This document shows, piece after piece, positions 47,501 to 59,500 of a stretch of DNA of 64,000 nucleotides (positions are counted from its first letter, which is position 1; each line of letters starts with the position of its first letter). Under the pieces are notes generated by a model. It worked only from the letters and a program-made list of their open reading frames with translations. It was not told where the DNA came from and searched no databases. The stretch covers positions 19,178,338 to 19,242,337 of the forward strand of contig CM060199.1 in assembly GCA_030562195.1 (NCBI GenBank), in the 5' to 3' direction. Source of the stretch: Nipponacmea schrenckii (taxonomy: Eukaryota; Mollusca; Gastropoda; Lottiidae). The translations under genes were made by a program, and so were the position numbers.

Positions 47501-50500
47501 AATTAATAAGGTATGTACTTACAACTTTAATAAAAGATGTACATACAGCATTAATAAAAGATGTACTGACAGCTTAAATAAAAGATGTACATACAGCATT
47601 AATAAAAGATGTACTGACAACTTTAATAAAAGATGTACATACAGCATTAATAAAATATGTACTTACATCTTTAAAGTTGTACCTACAGATTTAATAAAAA
47701 AAAGGTACTTACAACATTACTAAAAAAAAAAGTAAGAAAAGCATCAAGGACGGTATACTTACAGCATTAATAAATTCCATGTCTTTCTTCCAAAAGATAT
47801 TAGTGACCGGGAAAGGACTGCCCTCTACTTCACAACGAAACTGTGCCATCTGTCCTTCTTCAACTTCCTGATATTTAGGATGACGTCTGATTGTAGCTGG
47901 CACTGAAAAATATCACATAAATTAAGTGATTGAAATAGTGCGAGGAAAAGACAATCTCAAATTCCTTTGAAGGTATTGAATTGAAGTTTGACTTATGCCC
48001 CTTACCATATTCCCTTTCTCACTCTCTCATAAAGCCCCCCCCCCCCTCATAAAGCGCAGTGACCTGGGAGTATTATCACAGGTAAGACAAATCAAAAACC
48101 TGGCTTCTATATTGTCTATGTTTTGACACAGTTTGAGTTGAAAATCAATTACAGACATTTCCCATATTTTACATTTCAAAATAAAAGATATAATTTCATC
48201 TGGTATTGGCCTCAAATATTGTTAAAATTAGTTTTTGTTGAAATTAAAGAAAGAATAACAAGTATGTTGGGATCGTTAAAAATCACCATTAATCATTGCT
48301 ACAGACAGTAGACATACTACATTACATATGTAAAATTCACTCTTATTTCATAGAATTTGTTTTCAATGCCAATAAAAAAAGGCAATATTGACGTGGTTTT
48401 GGCAGGGTAAGGTAAATGAGGTAAAGAGAAATACCACATTAATTACACCAATTCCAACCCAGCTTGATGCAATACAAGTAATCACAGCTGGATCATTAAG
48501 AAAAGATTATTTTTAGTTTACCCATGGTAAAAAAAGATAGGCTAATAAATAACATAGTTGATATGTTAAACAAACAGTTGTACCAAAACATTGGTAGGTG
48601 CAAAATACTTTACTTGCTTTTTCAATTCTTGGTTACTTGAGTACTAAAGCCATCATTTATTGCATTCTGAGAAGTGTTATGATAAACAAATAAGGACATT
48701 AAGATAAACCAGATTTTAAGAAATACAATAACCTGATTGGATTATAAAACAAGATTTAAAATCAATTTTAGTGATTGACCGATCAGATGACCCGAAAATA
48801 AAAATTATTTTAAGTTAAGATTTCGAGACCAAGGCAACTGCTTTCATGGAGTTAACTTCTCATGTTATTCAAGTGCTCATTTATAAGATGCATAAAGTGC
48901 CATGTGTGTGGTTTTTACCACTCATGAGTACCATTTCCTAGAAATGTCTTGTAGAAATGTCAATTAAGTTGAAACAGAAAACTTCTGCTGTTCACCCTTT
49001 ACACCTCTTAACTTCAGTTGTAAAGTCTCATTTTGTATTTATGTAATGCCTCATTTTGTATTTACATAGCGTTTCAATTTGTATTTACATAATGTCTCAT
49101 TTTGTATTTACATAATGTCTCATTTTGTATTTATTTAATGTCTCATTTTGTATTGACATAATGTCTCATTTTGTCTTTACATGTTTTATTTTGTATTGAC
49201 ATAATGTCTCATTTTGTATTTATGAATATAGTTTTGATGTTTTATCATTTATTTCAAATCTAAATTTCTCATGTCAAGATATTGTTGATGATGATTATAA
49301 TGAAGTGAAACAATACATAAAGTAAAATAACTATATAGTATATTAATGTTGTTTTTACTAACACTGGTCAGGTTTTAAATGTTTTTAGGATTAAGGGATC
49401 AACCCTGGACAGCACACGTCTGATGAAAGACTGATATAGGAGAACCAGAAACAGGTCAATGTCAACATTCCGAAATGAACCAACAAACAGTTGATTTGAT
49501 TTAAAAATATTTACTTCATAATTTCCTATTGTATACTAAATGACTTTTTGAAATTTGACAATCCCAATCACTGAGTGACTTCAGAATACAGTTTTAATTC
49601 ATAATCTTCTGCACCTTAAGGGCTAATGAATACTGGAAAACATGCAGTGTCCAGTGAGAAAAATGTTGCCAGGACAGGGGCATTAACTTCACTATTTTCA
49701 ACTGTCAAGGAATCTTTAAGGTGCAGAGCCTTGCCCCACCAAACTACACTTTTTTTCTTATGTCAACCCTTCTGACCTGCATTGCTAACTAGAGAAAACT
49801 GGGCTGAAAAGTCTGAAAATTCATCTGGATCTTTGCCTTGATTGAACCCTGGACCTTTAGGTTTGAAATCAAACATCCTACTGACTGAGCCACGATGGCT
49901 TCCGTCAAACTTTTCCAGGACTGAATGTGGCCTGCCTTGCTCATAACAATAACCTCTCCAACTTTAATAGCCAATTAATAATGACCTTATAACCAAATAT
50001 AAATCGAGTATAAATGTGAATTCCCGGACTCAGATACCAGGATGACAGTCACAATCACAGACTGACATCATGTCATGCCTACTGTACATGTCATGTCAAT
50101 TACATTTTTTCTTTTTACAAGAAATCACACACCAAAGAGATCAAAATTAAAATTTCTGGAATAATTTACCTCCAGGCACAATAAAATAACAATGATTGGT
50201 AATATGAACCTTGTTATCCAACAAAATTTCCAAGTTTCAAATAACAATCATAGTAAATGTCAAAATATTGAGAAATGTTGAAACAGTGTTGCAAAATTTA
50301 AAGAGTTTTTGTCACGAAAACCCATATATCGTTTTATACAGTAAAGTCTCTTTTACCAAAATCTCAAACGTTACAGTTTTTGATACAATGACAATACACT
50401 ATCTCTCAATTGTATAAGATAGTCCATTCCATCTAAATGAAGGAGCACTAAAAAAAATTCTGGTCAATGTTGTCACGTATGACTAACATTTTTTCCTTTC

Positions 50501-53500
50501 ATGTTATGTGGTGAGTGAAAATTTGAACATGTGGCAATTTTCAAATGCATCGAATTCTTAATTATACTTACACGAAACAATGACCCATACACTTTTCTTC
50601 CTTTCACCAGCTGAGTTGTTGACTATCAACGTATAATTTCCTGAATCAATCTCTTGTGGATTCTCAAAAATTAGTTTATTTCCTTCTGTTCTAATCAAAC
50701 CTGAGTCTGTAATCTGTAAATCATTTCTGTCTATCCATCTGGAAAGAAAAGTAATCAAAGATTTAGCATGTTGCATTCGGACAGAATGTGTATTTAGCAG
50801 TAATAATGACATTTATATACAAGCATGCATGATACCAAAAACCATTCTGGATCACTCAAGATTGAAGGCAAAGCCAGGTGAGTGTTCAAGAAAAGTAAGT
50901 AAAATCTGTCCAAAGCACTGCATTGTTCATATAGAATCTCTGAACAAGTATATTCATTCATAGTTGTGACTCATATAATATCAATTTTTCAATAAATTTG
51001 TAAATGAACCCAAATTTAACAGCCTAGGACTCTGTTTTAGCATATAGTTTTCTTATTTATTTTGATAGAGAAATATTTAGATTTGGTGCACTTGTATAGG
51101 TAGCAGATGTACATAGTTCTGCCGGTTGAGTTTCAGCCATATGGTAGTAATGAGGTACAAATTTATATGTGAACAATTTAGAAAGAGAAAGTATTAAAGT
51201 TAATGGTTTTCTGATCGGTTCAGGACATCGAGATGTAAATATAGTGTGTTAAACTGCCCTTAAATACATCCTGATGTCTAGAGTATGCAAGTACCAATAA
51301 TAATCAAGTTAACTGCACATAAAACTGTTGTGAACCTGTTGGAAGGTTATTCACAGTAATGATGGGAGTTGGTTATTAATCAGTTGAAATTACCAATTCA
51401 GATAGAAACATTTCACGAGAATTAGTAGACAACTAATCATATGAGCTTCTAAACCATATTGTTAATGGTCGAGCTAAGAGTCAAAGCATTTACCCAGCAT
51501 GATTTTAAATTTTTTTTAAACCTAAAACTCAAGTTTATACAGAATTCAAACTAGAAGTCGTTCTGGTAGTTAAAAGTTTTCATACGTGACAAAATGCTAT
51601 TAGTGAAGGAAACCATGATATAAATTAATATTAATATGAAATTTTAAATAATTGGTATGGCATTGTAATGTACAGTGAAACAGGTGTAAACATATGTAAG
51701 CAGACGACAGATTTCAGCAAATGTTGCATAATCTAAAGTTCATCCAGTAGATTGTTTTAAAATCTGTCCAAATGTCTTTGATTAATGTAAAACGGCCATT
51801 TTTATTTTTTGTTCCATTATTAGAAAGCATTACTCATATCTAATACATTTGTCTTATGTGTAAACATTGTCAAAAATTGCATTAACATTAATATTTTGTT
51901 TAAAAACATGGAGAAAATGAATCAAAGGGGTGATGACATGCTCTTACACAAGAAGTTCAACAACTTTCATAACTTGATTATTTTAGAGAAAAGCCTTTGT
52001 CAGTTTTGTCTACAGATTTATTGCTGTAATTCTCTGATGAAGTATGTTAGACATCACGTAAACAGTTTTAAAATGACCATGGTCCTCAAGACATAATATT
52101 TGTTAGTCTAATTATTAACAATAAAAATGCCTGTAGAAAACTAATCAGTTATTTGTTGCTTGAAAAAATTTTCTTTACGTATCTTTTGAAAAAGCTATCC
52201 AAGAGCTTAAAATGCAAAAGCCACTTTTGGAGAGATCCAACTACCCGGTACTATGTTGAATGACAACCACATATTCTGCTACATCAGCTCCTGCTAGAAG
52301 CATTAACGTTTTTAACTAATACTCACACCCAAATGTGCCTTCCAATACATTTTCAAGAAGTAGCTCAACAATTCATATCCAATACAATTTAGTTTATCTG
52401 ATTTTCTATAGGTTTCATTCCTGGTTGTTAGAAATATTCACACACAGTTTTGTCAAAATCCATTAGGAATTGTGCCTTCTAGGGTGTTTACATGCTAAAC
52501 AGTGAACACTGTTTCAAAAACAAGGGCAATAACTGATACTTAATATTTGAATTTATCTGCTTTCAATAGGGTTCATACTAGGGTGATTACCAAGATCAGT
52601 CACGAATCGTGCCTTCTGGAGTATTAACAAGCAAATGTGGGCAGACAGACATGAGATCAACATTATACTCCCTACATTTCAATATTTATTAAAATAGTCT
52701 GCAAGTATGTGTTAAGACTATTCTTTTGTCCACCAAAAAACATAAGCTTGCTTTACCTTTACTTAAGATGTCCCAAGAAGTAAAATCTTCATATTGGGGA
52801 CTTTCAAGGCAGAAAATGCAGTTAGACTTAATTCAATTATAGACAGCTATTTCTGGCAAATTGTCTGAACATAAAATACCTGTTAAAATTCTACAAAACA
52901 CTCATGACATTTAATAGTGGACATCTGGGAAAATACAAAGTAAAAAAACAAAGTCTACCAAAGTCAAATTAGTAACATGCAGTGAAATGAAAACATCTTA
53001 ATTTGGAACATTTGACACCAGAGAAGGCATCAAAAGCAACATTACTACTAGTGTTGACAAATCTTGACTGCATCATTCTATCAAATAAACAAAACTCTCA
53101 ATTTATAAACAAAAATCCAAATGTGAAACACAAAAACTTGACATATACAAAAACATAATTAGAAAAATTTACCAAAGAAAAGACTCAAGTTGGCCAAAGA
53201 AAATATAGCCATCATGAAGTAATGCATGATTTTGATACAAAGTTAGATTCAAATATGCCTTGAACAGAATTATGAAAGTGAAACAACATTTTTCATTTGA
53301 ACTAAGAATTTATTGTCTTCTGCCAATTTGGTAAATAGAAGATGAAGAGTTTACTCCCTTTAATTGGTGCTATTGAACTAATAATGTTGTATTTCTAATT
53401 CTTAATTTGAACCTCTCAAGACGTACAGGATTTACATTTACCCCTCTTCTTTATTCAAACTGATGAAGACACATTGCGTCATGTTCCTTATTAAAGAAGT

Positions 53501-56500
53501 GTGTTACACCATAATTTACTCCCTCGTGTGTTTTTATATACGATTTACATGCACATCAAATTTAGCTAGTATAAAATTTGATAAATATCAATGATCAACA
53601 ATCAAATATAAACAGTTAATGATTAACAATCAATTATCAACAATCAAAGATCAAAAATCAATAATCAACAATCTAAATTTACAGGTTATGCTCTAAACCA
53701 ATCAAAAGAAAAGCCTATGAGGAAAATTTCTTTGTTTTCAAATGCAAATTTCAATGCTCAAGTAAAATAACGTAAATGAAACAGCAACCAAATTTTGTAG
53801 CATTTTGATTTTAATTGTGCCAACTGTGATGTATCAAGCCATTTAAATTGACACATTGACTCACTATGTTCTTACCTTTTTAAGAGATTTTTATATTGAA
53901 TTTTCACCTGTAGATTTTGTGAAGGATGTTTAAAGACCCAGACAAAACATATTCTAAAAATTTTCTCCTCAAAGAACATCTATTATAGTTTTATTATAAA
54001 CAACTAGATCAATTCTCTAAAGTAATTAGTGAAAAACATTCTTGGAAAATGCTCCACATTTCATGATGGCAATCTGAAGAACTTGCGTAATTACACCATG
54101 GTACAAAAAGTTTTTCAAGTTTACGCTTTTTTTTCTGCAGGAAACCATCAGTTACTGAAGACAAAAACTCTGAGATTTCTACTACATTAATTGTATTAAA
54201 AACGTGATGTTTTTACTTCATCTGACAGTTTCACAACTTCTGACAAAAAACTGCCTTCACCAAAAGTCAAAGAACTAATTTGAGGCAAGGATACCCTCCA
54301 CAAAAAATAGACAGAATAATGAGTACTGACATTCATTGGAAGCAGAAGATAACTGACATTTTGAAAGGTACAAAATATAACTGCAATTTGCTACAGTTTG
54401 ATTGACCAATTAATGACTCTAGTCTTTGTTAGAATAATTTCTGAATTGAAAGCAATACAGACTGAAATTTGTTTTCTCAAGAGAACAAAGATCAATCACC
54501 CTAGCAACACAGAATGACAAGTTGACTGCAAGTATTTTAAATGTGCAGGAATGCATGAAACATGAAAGGAAGAAACAGTTTTAATGGCATTTGTTTTTAG
54601 TAGAAGTCTAGCCAATGACAAAATATATCATGTTACACATCAATTCTTAGTACTGTTCCACCATATATCATAGTACTATAACTACATTATACTATCATAA
54701 TAAGTACTAGTAATTTTTTACTTGTGGCATTTACAAGTACTTGTCATTTGTCACTTCACATCTGTAATAAAATACCATAATAACACTCTCAGCCATAAAT
54801 ATACAGAATAACCCATAGGGATGGATTAGCAAGTCTGGCCTCATAGTAATGTTGTCATCTAATTGATCACAGGAACATAGATCTGTCCATTACACATGTA
54901 CTTGTGCACTGAAATACTTGTTTTATATTTACCATTCATTGTATTGAATATTAGAAAGGACCATGTCCTTGTGCAATGGACCTAATTATTATTCATGTTA
55001 AAGCAAAATAAAATTGAATGTGAGTATGGCTATATAATCTTAATTACATGTTTACTGATTAAGGTTTTCCATTTTTCATATTATATATAGTTTCTTAGAA
55101 GGCAGTGTGCTTATATTTTTAAAAAAATGCCATTTTATCCACTTGAAATGTATTTTATTTTGAAGCTGATATTCATATAACACAAAACTAATAAGTAACA
55201 ACAACAAAAGAACTGTAATTTAACACAGAATGTCAAGAAAATTTTGTAAGGAACTTCTTAACTATATCTCATGTGGTCATCATATAGTTAAACAAACCTA
55301 ACTTGTTTAATTGTTAATTTATGACCCTTAATAGGGCCAATCTCTCTAAATAGCCAGACATATACGAGTACTGTCTCTAAAGAATTGGTACCTACAGATT
55401 AATGTTTAGAAACTATCTGGTACCAGCAGTGTTATGTATGTACCATTAATATCAAGGTATGTATAACATGTATTAATGGGCTATTTAATGGTTTATTAAT
55501 GGTGTTTGTAATGCCATTTCATGTCAGTTTAAATATTGCTTTAATTACAGGTGAACTATATGTTTTAATTAAATTGAAATGGTATGAAATATTGGTCCTT
55601 GGTAAAATGAAATGAAAGGAGTTTTACATCCTACTTTTCAGCACCATCTGGGCAAGAGAAAGACAGGTTCATACCAGGCAGTCTAATTGGTTGGCAAATT
55701 TCATCAGGACAGCGACAAAAGCTTACTCCAGTTTTTTTTTCCAATTGTCCAGGGATCTGTTACATGCAAAGTATTTAGCACAATGGGCATCAGTTGATTA
55801 ATATATCCGTACGACCAGACACTTTTCCATGTCAGTCCATCAAACCTGCATCACAGATGAGGGGAAACAGGGTTGAAGAATCTGAATTTGCCATGATTGA
55901 ACCAGAGCCCTCAGGCCATTTAACTCACGGAGTTGCCATGGCTTCCTTTTAATAGTGCTTGGTGCCTAACATAAAGTAGAGTTGGATGATAAATAAGTAG
56001 TGTACAACAATCCAAACATGGATACGATCCCATTGAAAATGAATTAATTTCCACGTTTTTCTGAATCAGAACCTGTTACTTTTTTAAACTATTCAGATCT
56101 CAATAGCTTGGTTTCTACTCTTGCAAGTGTTTATAAGTGTATTTGACAACATTTTCAAAAATAGCTCACTGGCAGCAAAACTTGTTTGTCTGACTCTCTT
56201 TAATACTTCCAAACAAGCTCAGAAATCTTGAAAAAGTGCTCATGAAAGTTAAGTGTTGTCAAGATAATAATGAAGTATTTTACAGCAGAGTTGTAAAAGT
56301 ACCTTACCACACTCTTGAACTCTTCATAGAAAATTCAGACATCTCAATCTTGTGTTGGACGGCCTTCAAGGATAGTACAATAGTTGAAGTGGGAACATTT
56401 TTCACAAATTTCTACAAGTATCATTTTAAACTCTAAGAATTGATTTCTTTGATAGAAATTTCTACTGTAGAAGAATACTGTCGACACTAGACGATCAGAC

Positions 56501-59500
56501 CAATGTTTTCTATTGTAAATTTTGACATTTTGTCCGTCTGCTTCCAGCTAAAGACATATTTGTTGATCAGATGTCTTTTAACCTTCTAAATATATGTAAT
56601 AGTAGTCAGAGACAGATCTGATATGTTCCTCTTTTAACTGGTTTTCATCGTGTTTAATGTGTTTCAGGCTTCACAGTTACCATTTAAGTAAACAGAAGCT
56701 TCTTGTGGCGCCAAAGTTTTAGCTTCATATTCCATAAAGAACAAGTGAAGCATACAGACCAATACTAAATCCCATTGAAAACAAAGTGTGACAAAACTAA
56801 ACATCATGTGAAGCAATATTTTGTCAGATTTAGTAATAAATTGAGCAACACCCATCAAGGATGGACAAAATTGGCTTCAGCAAATATTGCATCAACAACA
56901 AAAAGTTTTTCATTTCATTTCCACTCCATTTTACATACTGAGATCTTATTTGAGCAATTGGTCAATCACATTACAATGTTCTTTTTCGTGTTTTATTCAA
57001 AGTTAAAATTATCCTGAACAAATTACATATAATTCTTTCCATCTCTTACTCATTTCTAACTCATGGTGTCTGCATGTTTAGAAAAAACATTCTTTAAACA
57101 CTGTGAGGGAAATTTAGAGAAAAAATGCTCCTTCACATTCTCAGCCATTGACAGGAATATTGTAAAAGAGAATTTAATTAAACTTGGTCAATATTTGGTG
57201 CTAAAGCAAGATGAAATCAATTAAAAGGTCACAACTCTATTTAGAAAAATTCTCTTGTGTAACAATATTAGTTAAGAAAACTTCTTTAGTTAACTCAATT
57301 AGTAGAATATTATTTCAAATGGGTTGAACTTGTTTGGTGATTACATGCTATCTTGTCATTCTGTTTGCCTTGTTACTAATAATGGTAGATGTAGATTTAT
57401 GGTTTAAACTTGAAATGTAATGCAAAATGAGGTGCAAAAAGTCATAGTAGAAGAAGTAATTCTTAACTTGAGGCAAATTTACCAAATCTGGCAGAAACAA
57501 TGCCATGTGATGTCATTTGCTTGTAGATTGAGAGTCATTGCAAAGAACCTTCCTCAAGTTTAAAAATAATCTTGATACCAGAACCAGTGCTTTTGAACTG
57601 CAATGTTGACCCTACAAAACTTATTGTTTACTATATTATTAATTATTGTTATTTTGCTTGATATGAACAAATATGTCTTCACTTACCTAAAACTAGGCTT
57701 TGGTTTTCCTTTTGGAGGGAAGATCTTTAATTCAAACTGTTCATGTAGAGGTATAACTAGTCTACTATTGGCTAGTAATCTTGGTTCAAATGTACCTGGC
57801 ATTATATCTTCTATATCTGTGAATAAAGTATATAACATGAACATGAGGTAAACAAAATCTATGATAATTTTAATTGTGAAAATCAACAATTTTAATCATT
57901 GACATCTGTTTAAAAGGAAACTAAAAAAAAAGTTTAAGATCCTACTATTTTATCCATGGTTAAGATAAAGAAAGAATATGGCGGTATTTTGTAAATTTCT
58001 TGGGTTAAGCTAATAGTGTGTTTACTTAATTAGTTAGAAATTTATCATTCTAGTGGGAGCATTAGGGCACACAAAAGTCTTTGTTGAAAAATGCCACCTT
58101 CAGGGTAATAGCAACTATCTGAGTCACTGAGACACCATGATATTTACTGAATCAATCAAGGAAAAGGTAAATAGATGCAGACAGAATGAAAATTTGATGT
58201 TCACATCATCCATTTTGCATTCAAATATTGGATACAGAAGCCCATTTCAATTAATATCAATCAAATAATTCACTAATCTGAAGATTTCACAGCACAAAAA
58301 TCTGAGTAACAATATGTCATAGGTTGTTGTAACATTTCTTAGTTCATGTTTATAATATTTCATTCCTTTTACAACCCTTTGTACAAAATCAGCTAATGAC
58401 TTCAAATAGTGTAATTTGAGAATTTAATATTGTCAGTTGTAATAAGACGAGATATTTGAACATTGGTAAGTAACAAAAGATGTCTGGGTCATCCAGACTG
58501 ACCATTGTAATTGTAATTAATCAAATTACCCAGTAAAGACTAGTGAATAATTTGCCAAGTTAATATTACAACTTAACAGACGGACACAACTTTGATATTT
58601 ACAGGCTTCCAGAGTTTCTATAACACAAAGACATATTATATACTTCTGATGTGTTTATTAGACTAGGTAATGGTACTACCATATTATACGAATTGTTAAA
58701 ATGTAATCCAATAAAGACCAAAAGAATATAACATCGGTCTTGTAAAAAGAAAACTTCAGTTTTATAACAGGAAAACTTCAGTCTTATAAAGGAAAAACTT
58801 CTGTCAAATGAGGAAAAACTTCTGTCAAATGAGGAAAAACTTCAGTCATTAATCAGTCATGTTAAAGGATATCTTCAGTCAAGGAATATGACTTCTGTGA
58901 TGTTATGCAAATATAATTCCAATCAAGTAAATGGCAAACTTCAAAGTAAAAGGAAAACTCCAGTCATGTGATGGGATTTCTTCAGTAATGTCAAAGGATA
59001 ACTCATGTCAAGAACTGGGATTAGTATATCTTCAGTCATGAAAAAGGATAAAGAAAACTTAGTCATGTAAAAGGAAATATTCAGTCATGTAAAAGGTTAT
59101 CTTCAGTCATGTAAAAGGATAAGAAAACTTCAGTCGTATAAAAGGAAAACTCCAGTCATGTGAAAGGATATCTTCAGTCATGTAAAAGGATAAAGAAAGC
59201 TTCAGTCATATAAAAGGAAAACTTCAGTCGTATAAAAAGAAAACTTCACTCTTATAAAAGAATAAAATCAGTCATGTAAAAGGAATGAGGAAAATTTCAG
59301 TTTTATCCCTTTTATAAGATGTATCTAATTCTAAGAAATATATCATTTGGATATTAAAAAGTGCATTTCAATTATCACTGAAATCTGTTACATCTCTCTC
59401 TAACCTCACAATGTATCATGTGATATATCTAACTAGAAATACAATATAATATAAATATAATACATAAAACTGTAACTTCTATGATTTATCAAATGGATGG

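Larger units (their letters stand above)
47903..50571 (-). other. PTK7 intron with minisatellite and SINE
   Basis: A 2.7-kb intron. It contains a 14-C homopolymer near 48036, the tgtctcattttg array (49024-49220) and a tRNA-derived SINE (49635-49900). No other coding sequence. Confidence 0.85.
50739..57686 (-). other. Large PTK7 intron
   Basis: About 6.9 kb, AT-rich. It contains a relative of the 12051 element (about 52195-52680), a caa/atc simple repeat (53570-53690) and a SINE (55630-55945). No additional exon is recognisable. Confidence 0.85.

Noticed and set aside
49841..49892. Possible tRNA gene
   Set aside because: A and B boxes are present, but there is no acceptor-stem or anticodon-arm pairing; it is the head of a SINE.
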